Below, in pieces: positions 7,478 through 16,134 of a stretch of 64,000 nucleotides of DNA. The stretch's first letter is position 1; the number at the start of each line of letters is the position of its first letter. The translations under genes were made by a program, and so were the position numbers. The stretch comes from Acidobacteria bacterium AB60. GTDB lineage: Bacteria > Acidobacteriota > Terriglobia > Terriglobales > Acidobacteriaceae. The notes beneath the pieces were generated by a model, which worked only from the letters and a program-made list of their open reading frames with translations, was not told the DNA's origin and searched no databases. The stretch is from NCBI GenBank assembly GCA_008682415.1, contig VANK01000003.1:62001-126000 (forward strand), read 5' to 3'.

Positions 7478-8662
7478 ATGAGTTCAGTCCGGGTTCTCGT
7501 CGGAACGCACAAAGGCGCCTTCCTCCTCACCGCCGACGGCAAGCGCAACAACTGGACCGTCGAGGGTCCCCACTTCGCCGGCTGGGACATCTACCACCTC
7601 AAAGGCTCCTCCGTCGATCCCAACCGCCTGTACGCCTCCCAGACCAGCGGCTGGTTCGGCCAGCTCCTGCAGCGCTCCGACGACGGCGGCAAAACCTGGC
7701 ACCAGCCCGGCGTTCCCGCCGGACAGGAACCGCCCCAGGCCGGACCGCCCACCGCCGCCCCCAACCGCTTCCTCTACGACACCTCCGCCGAAACCGGCAA
7801 GCCCCTCACCACCCACCAGTGGTACGACGGCACCCAGCACCCCTGGGAGTTCAAGCGCGTCTGGCACCTCGAGCCCTGTCTCCGCGACCCCAACACCGTC
7901 TACGCGGGCGTGGAAGACGCCGCGCTCTTCCGCTCCACCGACGGCGGCGAAACCTGGCATGAACTCTCCGGCCTCCGCGGCCATGGCAGCGGCTCCTCCT
8001 GGATGCCGGGCGCCGGCGGCCTCGGCCTGCACACCATCCTCCTCGATCCCAAAGATCCCAACCGCATCTACATCGCCATCTCCGCCGCCGGCGCCTTCCG
8101 CACCAACGACGGCGGCAAGACCTGGAAGCCCATCAACAAAGGGCTCAAGTCCAACTTCATGCCCAACCCCGACGCCGAGACCGGCCACTGCGTCCACCAC
8201 ATGACCCTGCACCCCTCCAAGCCCGACACGCTCTTCATGCAGAAGCACTGGGACGTGATGCGCACCGACAACGCCGGCGACAGCTGGCACGAGGTCAGCG
8301 GCAACCTGCCCACCGACTTCGGCTTCGTCATCGACGTGCACGCCCACCAGCCGGAGACCATCTACGTGGTTCCCATCAAGAGCGACTCGCTCCACTACCC
8401 GCCTGACGGCGCCCTCCGCGTCTACCGCAGCAAAGTCGGCGGCAACGAGTGGGAGCCGCTCACCAGGGGCCTCCCGCAGAAGGACTGCTTCGTGAACGTC
8501 TACCGCGACGCCATGGCCGTCGACACCCTCGACGACTGCGGCATCTATTTCGGCACCACCGGCGGCCAGGTCTACGTCTCGCCCAACGGCGGCGACACCT
8601 GGCAGCCCATCGTTGAAAACCTTCCCGCCGTCCTCTCCGTCGAGGTGCAGACCCTCGCCTAG
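7478..8662 (+). CDS. Asp-box (BNR) beta-propeller glycosidase-like protein
   Basis: A 394-aa protein with at least five Asp-box/BNR motifs ([40 protein letters not shown]) spread over its length, giving a sialidase/Vps10-type beta-propeller. No signal peptide, so it appears cytoplasmic, unlike true exo-sialidases. I see no arginine triad or catalytic Tyr/Glu pair that would prove hydrolase activity. The start ATG at 7478 ([15 protein letters not shown]) is where homologous sequence should begin. It is followed by a MoaD/ThiS-like gene across a perfect 34-bp palindrome. The upstream 262 bp contain a small inverted repeat, CCGATC/GATCGG (7373-7390), but no convincing promoter. Confidence 0.88.
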   Translation: MSSVRVLVGTHKGAFLLTADGKRNNWTVEGPHFAGWDIYHLKGSSVDPNRLYASQTSGWFGQLLQRSDDGGKTWHQPGVPAGQEPPQAGPPTAAPNRFLYDTSAETGKPLTTHQWYDGTQHPWEFKRVWHLEPCLRDPNTVYAGVEDAALFRSTDGGETWHELSGLRGHGSGSSWMPGAGGLGLHTILLDPKDPNRIYIAISAAGAFRTNDGGKTWKPINKGLKSNFMPNPDAETGHCVHHMTLHPSKPDTLFMQKHWDVMRTDNAGDSWHEVSGNLPTDFGFVIDVHAHQPETIYVVPIKSDSLHYPPDGALRVYRSKVGGNEWEPLTRGLPQKDCFVNVYRDAMAVDTLDDCGIYFGTTGGQVYVSPNGGDTWQPIVENLPAVLSVEVQTLA

Positions 8663-8667
8663 CCTTC

Positions 8668-8701
8668 CGGCATCCCGGGCCGCGCGCGGCCCGGGATGCC
8701 G
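8668..8701. other. perfect 34-bp palindrome between the Asp-box and MoaD-like genes
   Basis: A loopless perfect inverted repeat with 17-bp arms (8668-8684 and 8685-8701), starting 5 bp after the upstream stop codon. It is extremely GC-rich and has no following T-run, so it is not a standard intrinsic terminator. As RNA it would form a strong hairpin that protects the upstream mRNA 3' end or attenuates the downstream gene. An ATG at 8696 lies inside the right arm, which argues for the later start at 8714. Confidence 0.9.
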
Positions 8702-8713
8702 CGGGTGCCCGCC

Positions 8714-9022
8714 ATGTCCCAGATCCGCGTTCAGCTTCCTTTCCACCTGCGCAACCTGGCGCAGGTGGGCAACGAGATCACCCTCGAAGTGCCGCCGCCG
8801 GTGACGGTGGGCAGCGTACTCGACGCCCTCGAGGCCCGTTACCCGATGCTGCGGGGAACCATCCGCGACCACGGCACGCTGAAGCGGCGCGCCTTTCTGC
8901 GGTTCTTCGCCTGCCAGGAGGACTTTTCCCTGGAGCCGATGGAGACGCCCCTGCCCGCGGCGGTGGCCGACGGCCGCGAACCCTTCCTCGTCATTGGGGC
9001 GATTGCCGGTGGAAAACTCTAG
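8714..9022 (+). CDS. MoaD/ThiS-family ubiquitin-like protein
   Basis: A 102-aa beta-grasp protein: [65 protein letters not shown]... ending [12 protein letters not shown]. Family members carry sulfur as a C-terminal Gly-Gly thiocarboxylate for molybdopterin, thiamin or other sulfur transfers. Here the di-glycine is followed by Lys-Leu, so it would need proteolytic trimming, as known for QbsE-type carriers. I see no MoaE, ThiF/MoeB or JAMM peptidase gene nearby. The ATG at 8714 is preferred over 8696 because the latter lies in a palindrome. Confidence 0.85.
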   Translation: MSQIRVQLPFHLRNLAQVGNEITLEVPPPVTVGSVLDALEARYPMLRGTIRDHGTLKRRAFLRFFACQEDFSLEPMETPLPAAVADGREPFLVIGAIAGGKL

Positions 9023-9177
9023 TTTTTGACGGGGGCGATTTTTTGTTCGCGCACGAAGAAAAAATGGACAACTGCATTGCTTTGTGAAGGATGGGCCCGG
9101 ATTCGCGCATTTTCGCGCGCGAATGTGATTTGAGTCACGAGTTGCGGGTGCAGATTGCGAGGCGCGCTCGATGCACA

Positions 9178-9209
9178 AAGGCCCGCGTGGCGAACGCGGG
9201 CCTTCTCTG
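9178..9209 (+). terminator. probable intrinsic terminator downstream of the MoaD-like gene
   Basis: A 10-bp perfect stem AAGGCCCGCG/CGCGGGCCTT with a 7-nt loop (TGGCGAA), followed by CTCTGACTCT, a pyrimidine-rich but not pure T tail. It lies 155 bp after the stop codon. The gap between holds a short heptamer-like tract (about 9130-9165). Confidence 0.6.
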
Positions 9210-9493
9210 ACTCTGATACCAGTATGGCAGGGTCGCCGAATTAATCCCCAAGGGTGGGCGAATTTATTTTGGGATTGTTTTGTTGCGCTTACCCAAGTTT
9301 TCCACAGATGGGGGGCTTGACAGGATTTTGGAGGGATTCGGTCGAGTGGGGTTTGTTGCGGGGGGAACGGGATGCGCTGGGAGGCTCCATTGGGCTGACT
9401 AGAACAGGACCGGTCCCCGGGGCGGTGGGGTGTGGGGAAGGTGATTCAGATCACGTTTGGGGAGATATTCGCTAAATATTCGTGGGAAAATTC

Positions 9494-9509
9494 TACTGCA
9501 TTTGTAGTA
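9494..9509. promoter_or_regulatory. palindromic site resembling BlaI/MecI-type operators
   Basis: TACTGCATTTGTAGTA has near-perfect dyad symmetry with TACTRCA/TGTAGTA half-sites, resembling operators of the BlaI/MecI/CopY repressor family. No such repressor or obvious regulated start codon lies beside it; the next gene on the + strand begins 1.2 kb downstream, beyond the hairpin array. Confidence 0.35.
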
Positions 9510-9537
9510 GTAACAAGGGCCAATGTACGAGGTGGGG

Positions 9538-10600
9538 TCGTGCTGTCCCGCCCTAACAAGTTAGGACGGGGCACCCTCGGTCGTGCCGGAAGTGAGGGGG
9601 ATCTGGGTGAGGTTCGTGCTGTCCCGCCCTAACAAGTTAGGACGGGGCACCCTCGGTCTGGGGGAACCAAGACGGCTGGGTGGGGTTTGAGGTATCCCAT
9701 GTCTCCAAAATCGGGAGACATGGGGCACCCTCGGTCGTGCCGGAAGTGAGAGGGACTTGGGTGAGGATCGTGCTGTCCCGCCCTCACAAGTTAGGACGGG
9801 GCACCCTCGGTCTGGGGGAACCAAGACGGCTGGGTGAGGTTTGAGGTATCCCATGTCTCCAAAATCGGGAGACATGGGGCACCCTCGGTGGTGCCGGAAG
9901 TGAGAGGGACCTGGGTGAGGTTCGTGCTGTCCCGCCCTAACAAGTTAGGACGGGGCACCCTCGGTCTGGGGGAACCAAGACGGCTGGGTGGGGTTTGAGG
10001 TATCCCATGTCTCCAAAATCGGGAGACATGGGGCACCCTCGGTCGTGCTGGAACTGAGAGGGATCTGGGTGAGGATCGTGCTGTCCCGCCCTCACAAGTT
10101 AGGACGGGGCACCCTCGGTCTGGGGGAACCAAGACGGCTGGGTGGGGTTTGAGGTATCCCATGTCTCCAAAATCGGGAGACATGGGGCACCCTCGGTCGT
10201 GCCGGAAGTGAGAGGGACCTGGGTGAGGATCGTGCTGTCCCGCCCTAACAAGTTAGGACGGGGCACCCTCGGTCTGGGGGAACCAAGACGGCTGGGTGGG
10301 GTTTGAGGTATCCCATGTCTCCAAAATCGGAAGACATGGGGCACCCTCGGTGGTGCGGGAACGGAGAGACGAGGGACGAGGGCAAAGGGACGAGAGACGA
10401 GAGACGAAGACACTGGGGATCGTGGGGGAACGGAGATGGGCTGGGGGAGGTTCGTGGTATCCCATGTCTCCAAAATCAGGAGACATGGGGCACCCTCGGT
10501 CGTGCGGGAAGTGAGGGGGACCTGGGTCGTACGGGAACGGAGAGACGAGAGGCGAGAGACGAGAGACTTCGACACTCTCGGTGGTGCGGGGATGGAGAGC
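9538..10600. repeat. higher-order hairpin array (154-bp period)
   Basis: Two hairpin modules alternate. Module A is CCGCCCTAAC/GTTAGGACGG; module B is CCATGTCTCC/GGAGACATGG with a short loop. Both are followed by the tag GGGCACCCTCGGT. A modules start at 9541, 9617, 9771, 9925, 10079 and 10233, so the last four steps are exactly 154 bp. Degraded B-only units and heptamer-type purine tracts (10364-10410, 10540-10572) close the array. Open frames on both strands just translate the repeat. The preceding part of this gap (9210-9537) has no gene; it holds the palindrome at 9494 and a single DnaA-box-like TTTTCCACA at 9298-9306. Confidence 0.92.
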
Positions 10601-10700
10601 GTGTGGTGCTTTCGGGTGATTCTTTTTGGCGTGGGCGGGCTTATTCTGGAGTTACTTTTTCCTAAATTTTTTGGCTTGAGTGGCTCTTGAAGGGAGATCC

Positions 10701-12413
10701 ATGTTCCAGGAGCTGGCGCGGATCCTGCGTCCGTTTAGGCGGGGCTTTGCCTTTTATGTGGTGTGCACGCTGCTGCGGCAGGGGCTGGTGGTGGGCGGCG
10801 GGTACGGCTTTGTGCTGCTGATCCGGACGTATGAGCACAACACGCTGCAGTCGGTGTGGATGGCGCTGGCGGTGCTGGCGGGATACAAGGTGCTGCTCGA
10901 TGGGCTGGACCAGGTGATGGGCTGGAACTTTGCGCGGCACGTGACTTATCCGATGTTCCGGCAGCTGAGCGTGAGCGTGTTTGCGCGGCTGCTGAAGCTG
11001 GACCAGGCGTGGCACCAGGCGGGGTCGAGCGGGGCGCGGCGCGGGGAGATTGCCAACGGGCTGAGCAAGTTTGCGCAGACGAGCGAGAGCCTGGCGCGGG
11101 AGGTGTGTCCGCTGCTGGCGACGGCGCTGTTGAGTTTGTTTCTGCTGCGGTCGTATGTGGGGGTGGGGTTCTGGGTGGGGATTCTGCCGGCGGCGTGCGC
11201 GGTGTTTTTCTGGCTCTCGTATGAGGAGAACCGGAGGTGTGTGCCGTATCGCGAGGCGCGATATCAGCGGTATGCGTCGGACTACTCGCTGAGCATTGAG
11301 TGCATGGAGATGCACGCGGACGTGGTGCGCTACAACCAGGAGCAGCGGATGGAGGCGGAGTATCGGCGCATCCACGAGGAGATTGAGCGCAACGGGCTGG
11401 CGGAGGCGCGGGTTCAGGGGTGGTTTGGGTTGGGCAAGGGGCTGGTGATCCTGGGGCTGCAGGTGTTTTTGCTGGGGCACTGGATCGGGCTTCTGACGGC
11501 GAAGCGGCTGGATGGGGCGATGCTGGTGTATCTGTTCATGCTGTCGGACCAGCTATGCAGTTCGCTGTGGGGCTATGCGGGGATGTGGAGCCGGATCAGC
11601 GAGGCGTGGGAGCCGATCAAGGTGTTTTTGCGGATCGGGACGGCGGGGGCGCCGGTTGCGTGCGCGGCGGAGAGCGAGTCGCTGGCGGTTCCGGCGCGGG
11701 TGGGGCTGGAGCTGCGCGAGGTGGAGTTCCGGTATCGCGCGGAGGAGCCGGTGCTGGATGGGCTGAATTTGTCGATCAAGGCGGGGACGAAGGTGGCTCT
11801 GCTGGGGCGGACGGGCTGCGGGAAGTCGACGGTGCTGAACCTGGTGGGGCGGACGTATGACGCGCATGCGGGGATGGTGCTGGTGGGCGGGCGCGATGTG
11901 CGGGAGTGGCCGGTGCGGCAGCTGCGGCGGATGGTGACGAGCTTGTCGCAGAACGGGGGCGTGTTTTTCTCCGAGGCGACGCTGCTGGATACGATTCGAT
12001 TTGCGAAGCCGGAGGCGTCGTTTGCGGAGGTGGTGCGGGCGGCGCGGCTGGCGCTGATTCATGAGGAGATCATGGCGCTGCAGGATGGGTATCAGACGCG
12101 GGCGGGCGAGCATGGGAAGAATCTGTCGGGCGGGCAGCGGCAGAGGGTGGCGCTGGCGCAGGCGTTGTTGAGTTTGGATGATCCGGAGAAGCGGGTGGTG
12201 CTGCTGGATGAGTGCACGAGCAATCTGGACGCGGAGACGGAGAGGACGGTCCTGCGGAATCTGTGGCCGCTGCTGGAGGGGAAGACGGTGGTGATTATTA
12301 CGCATCGGGCAGCGGCGGTGGAGGGGCTGGTGGATGCGATGGTGGCGCTGGATGGGGGCCGGGTGGTGGCTCCGCGGATGACGCCGGCGCTGGGGCTGGC
12401 GCTGAGTTCGTAG
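10701..12413 (+). CDS. ABC transporter, fused permease and ATP-binding domain
   Basis: A 570-aa half-transporter of the exporter type (TMD-NBD), expected to dimerise in the inner membrane. Residues 1-320 contain about five to six hydrophobic segments. The nucleotide-binding domain has Walker A GRTGCGKST (about 369), Q-loop SLSQNGG, signature LSGGQRQR (about 474), Walker B VVLLDE (about 498) with catalytic Glu, and H-loop ITHR. A Shine-Dalgarno (AGGGAG) supports ATG 10701. Substrate is unknown. There are no adjacent membrane-fusion or peptide genes; it stands alone after the hairpin array and converges with the SDR gene. Confidence 0.92.
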   Translation: MFQELARILRPFRRGFAFYVVCTLLRQGLVVGGGYGFVLLIRTYEHNTLQSVWMALAVLAGYKVLLDGLDQVMGWNFARHVTYPMFRQLSVSVFARLLKLDQAWHQAGSSGARRGEIANGLSKFAQTSESLAREVCPLLATALLSLFLLRSYVGVGFWVGILPAACAVFFWLSYEENRRCVPYREARYQRYASDYSLSIECMEMHADVVRYNQEQRMEAEYRRIHEEIERNGLAEARVQGWFGLGKGLVILGLQVFLLGHWIGLLTAKRLDGAMLVYLFMLSDQLCSSLWGYAGMWSRISEAWEPIKVFLRIGTAGAPVACAAESESLAVPARVGLELREVEFRYRAEEPVLDGLNLSIKAGTKVALLGRTGCGKSTVLNLVGRTYDAHAGMVLVGGRDVREWPVRQLRRMVTSLSQNGGVFFSEATLLDTIRFAKPEASFAEVVRAARLALIHEEIMALQDGYQTRAGEHGKNLSGGQRQRVALAQALLSLDDPEKRVVLLDECTSNLDAETERTVLRNLWPLLEGKTVVIITHRAAAVEGLVDAMVALDGGRVVAPRMTPALGLALSS

Positions 12414-12429
12414 GCAGAGGGGATGGCGG

Positions 12430-13188
12430 CTAGCGTCCGCCGCCGATCTCGAGGATGGCGCCGGTGGTGTAGGAGGCGGCGTCGGAGAGAAGCCAGGCGA
12501 CGCCCGCGGCGGCTTCTTCGGCGGAGCCGGGGCGCTTCATGGGGATGGAGGGGGCCATCTGCTGTGGCCGGTCGGGTTGGCCGGAGGCGGCGTGCAGGTC
12601 GGTTTCGATGAGGCCGGGAGCGACGGCGTTGACGCGGATGCCTTCGTCGGCGACTTCGCGGGCGAGGCCAATGGTGAAGCTGTTGACGGCGCCTTTGGAT
12701 GCGGCGTAGTGGACCCACTCGTGGGCGCCGCCGGTGCGGGCTGCGAGCGAGGAGAGGTTGACGATGGCGCCGCCTGCGCCGCCGTGCTTTGTGGACATGT
12801 GCTTCACGGCTTGGCGGCAGCAGAGGATCATGCCGGTGACGTTGACGCGCAGCATGTCTTCGAGGGTGTCGCGCTGGAGGGCGTCGACGCGGGAGAAGCC
12901 GCCGGTGATGGCGGCGTTGTTGACCAGACCGCCGATGCGGCCGTAAGTGGCGATGGCGAACTCGAACATGCGGAGGATGTCGGTTTCGCTGCGGAGGTCG
13001 GCGTGGATGAGCGTGGCGTCTCCGCCGCGCGCGCGGATGTCGGACGCTACGGCTTCGGCCGCGGAGGAACTGGTTGCGTAGTTGATGAGGACGGGGCGGC
13101 CTTGCGCGGCGACGAGGCGCGCGACGGCGGCGCCGATTCCGCGGCCGGCTCCGGTGATGAGGACGGGGGTGGGTGGCACGTTGGTCAA
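12430..13188 (-). CDS. short-chain dehydrogenase/reductase (FabG-like)
   Basis: A 252-aa classical SDR oxidoreductase. The NAD(P)-binding motif TGAGRGIG is near the N-terminus, NNAA is in strand 4, the catalytic Ser is in NLSSLAARTG, and YAASK holds the Tyr/Lys pair. The C-terminal PGLIETDLH and GAILEIGGGR are typical of FabG-like reductases. Substrate is unknown. The apparent start is TTG at 13188, immediately after the TGA stop of the upstream antitoxin gene (zero spacing); GTG three codons later is an alternative. This implies transcription and perhaps translation from the toxin-antitoxin promoter. Confidence 0.92.
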   Translation of the reverse strand: MTNVPPTPVLITGAGRGIGAAVARLVAAQGRPVLINYATSSSAAEAVASDIRARGGDATLIHADLRSETDILRMFEFAIATYGRIGGLVNNAAITGGFSRVDALQRDTLEDMLRVNVTGMILCCRQAVKHMSTKHGGAGGAIVNLSSLAARTGGAHEWVHYAASKGAVNSFTIGLAREVADEGIRVNAVAPGLIETDLHAASGQPDRPQQMAPSIPMKRPGSAEEAAAGVAWLLSDAASYTTGAILEIGGGR

Positions 13189-13524
13189 TCAGGCTACCGC
13201 GAGAGTGCGGCGGCCGGCATTCGACTTTGTGCGACGGAGTTTGATCTCGATGTCGTACCCGAGGCGGTTGAGGCACTCCATCAACTTGGTTTCGGACAGA
13301 TTGGCGAAATCGGCGCGCATAAGGCCGGAGACTTTGGATTGGGAGATTCCCATCCTTCGCGCTGCCTCCTGCTGCGTGAGATGGAGCCGGCGGATTGCAG
13401 AGACGATCTCGATTGCCAAGCCGGATTTGATCTTCAGCTGTTCGGCGTCCGGCAGCCCAAGATCGGCAAAGACGTTGCCGGAACTAGGCTCTACCTGCAC
13501 GTTCTGAGGGGTTCGACGAGCCAA
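13189..13524 (-). CDS. HigA-type XRE antitoxin
   Basis: A 111-aa helix-turn-helix antitoxin of the HigA2-like class: SSGNVFADLGLPDAEQLKIKSGLAIEIVSAIRRLHLTQQEAARRMGISQSKVSGLMRADFANLSETKLMECLNRLGYDIEI. The HTH is LTQQEAARRMGISQSKVSGLM. Its partner would be the upstream phage-Gp49/HigB-type toxin, whose gene (13484-13882) overlaps this start by about 40 nt but is frameshifted. The antitoxin reading frame is intact. The SDR gene follows with no spacer. Confidence 0.9.
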   Translation of the reverse strand: MARRTPQNVQVEPSSGNVFADLGLPDAEQLKIKSGLAIEIVSAIRRLHLTQQEAARRMGISQSKVSGLMRADFANLSETKLMECLNRLGYDIEIKLRRTKSNAGRRTLAVA

Positions 13525-13882
13525 GGGCTAACTCCTTTGCGAATTCCTCGGCCAGCTTGAGCCGGCCTTGAATGATTTCAAGGTCGCGCCTGGGTGTGGC
13601 GATGCCGCGCTTGCTCTTTTTTTGAAAACAGTGGAGCACAAACACGGCCTGTGCAAACTTGACGGTGTAGACAGCGCGGTAGGTGCCATCGGCGTAGTCT
13701 TCGATAATCTCCAAAACTCCCGCGCCGCCGAAGCCTTTGAGGATTTTGGCGGCATCGTGCTGTTCGCCCAACTGCGCGAAGTGCAATGCGTGCCCAAAGA
13801 AACTTGCGAACAGGAACCGGCAAAGTCATCAAGCCCTTTTGCTGCTTGCAATCCAGACGAGACGCTTTTCGGCTCCGCTCAT
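13484..13882 (-). pseudogene. HigB/Gp49-family toxin gene with two compensating frameshifts
   Basis: The gene reads MSGAEKRLVWIASSK from ATG 13882. A missing base then shifts the frame to LMTLPVPVRKF, and an extra base near AAGTTTCTTTGGG restores the original frame: HALHFAQLGEQHDAAKILKGFGGAG, then RAVYTVKFAQAVFVLHCFQKKSK, to the stop at 13484. The net length change is zero (133 codons). The rebuilt product is a complete RelE/ParE-fold toxin of the HigB type. As it stands only an N-terminally truncated product (from a TTG at 13786) could be made. Two separate indels make a simple sequencing error less likely than decay. Confidence 0.85.
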
Positions 13883-13934
13883 CGAAACTATACCAGAAAA
13901 GGGATAAGATGATGCCCGGTTTGGAGGTTGTGCT

Positions 13935-13983
13935 GGCCCACCCTATGCGCGACTTGCGCCGCGCATAGAATGGGGCACCCAGA
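13935..13983. repeat. solitary hairpin repeat with GGGGCACCC tag
   Basis: A single element with stem CTATGCGCG/CGCGCATAG, preceded by GGCCCAC and followed by AATGGGGCACCC. The flanking tag matches the one after each hairpin of the 9.5-10.6 kb and 22.1-22.8 kb arrays, while the stem sequence is different. It lies between the broken toxin gene and the 3' end of eno and may act as a 3' hairpin for eno (minus strand). Confidence 0.7.
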
Positions 13984-14002
13984 ATTGGGAGAAGGGCGAC
14001 GA

Positions 14003-15508
<1,506 letters not shown>

Positions 15509-15537
15509 TCAGGAGGGAGGCTGGGCGCGGCGCGGAA

Positions 15538-16071
15538 TCAGGCGGGAACGTAGACCAGCCGGAGTACATCGGCGCCGATGAGTTCGTGGGAGAGAAGGCG
15601 GAGCGGGGGGCGAGGGCCGGTGAAGAAGGGCTGGCCCGACCCGAGCACGACGGGGCGAAGGTAGATCCGATACTCATCGATCAGGCCGCGGTTGGTGAGG
15701 GTTCCGGCGAGGTTGGGTCCGGCCACGGCGATCTCTCCGTCGTGCTCGGCCTTGAGGGCGCGGATGGCAGATTCGAGGTCGCCTTCGAGCAGCGTGGCGT
15801 TGGGGCCGGTTGATTTCAGGGAGCGGGAGACGACCCACTTCGGCATGTTCTGCCAAGCTGTCGCAAATTCGCGATCATCGGCGTCCCAGCCGGGCTGGTC
15901 TTGGTCCCAGTAGCGCATGATGTCGTAGGTGGTGCGGCCGTAGACCGATCCGGCGAGACTGCGGACATGCTCGATGAAGTGACGGAAGAGCGTGGGATGG
16001 GGTGGTCCGACTTTCATGTGGTCGACGTATCCGTCGAGGGTCTGGTTGAGGGCGTAGACGAGCTTTGCCAT
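15538..16071 (-). CDS. dihydrofolate reductase-fold (RibD C-terminal-like) reductase
   Basis: A 177-aa cytoplasmic protein of the RibD_C/DHFR-like family: AKLVYALNQTLDGYVDHM, GSVYGRTTYDIMRYW, KWVVSRSLKSTGPNATLLEGDLESAIRALKAEHDGEIAVAGPNLAGTLTNRGLIDEYRIYLRPVVLGSGQPFF. It should bind NADPH; physiological substrates in this group are mostly unknown. ATG 16071 is preferred over 16086 because a GGGAG Shine-Dalgarno precedes it and the domain starts there. Possibly cotranscribed with the upstream permease gene (63-bp gap). Confidence 0.9.
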   Translation of the reverse strand: MAKLVYALNQTLDGYVDHMKVGPPHPTLFRHFIEHVRSLAGSVYGRTTYDIMRYWDQDQPGWDADDREFATAWQNMPKWVVSRSLKSTGPNATLLEGDLESAIRALKAEHDGEIAVAGPNLAGTLTNRGLIDEYRIYLRPVVLGSGQPFFTGPRPPLRLLSHELIGADVLRLVYVPA

Positions 16072-16134
16072 GGGAACTCCCGCCAAAGGTCTTCAGGATA
16101 CCGCAGGGTGCGTTGCGGGAAGGGAGGGTGCGGG

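Noticed and set aside
9178..9209. tRNA or small structured RNA gene
   Set aside because: Only a single hairpin, no cloverleaf or CCA end; better explained as a terminator.
9298..9306. DnaA box / replication origin
   Set aside because: Only one TTTTCCACA here and one more near 26767; no cluster, no dnaA/dnaN and no AT-rich unwinding region.
9561..10690. Open frames with repeated SPDFGDMGY-type peptides
   Set aside because: They translate the 154-bp hairpin array; the same frame pattern appears on both strands.
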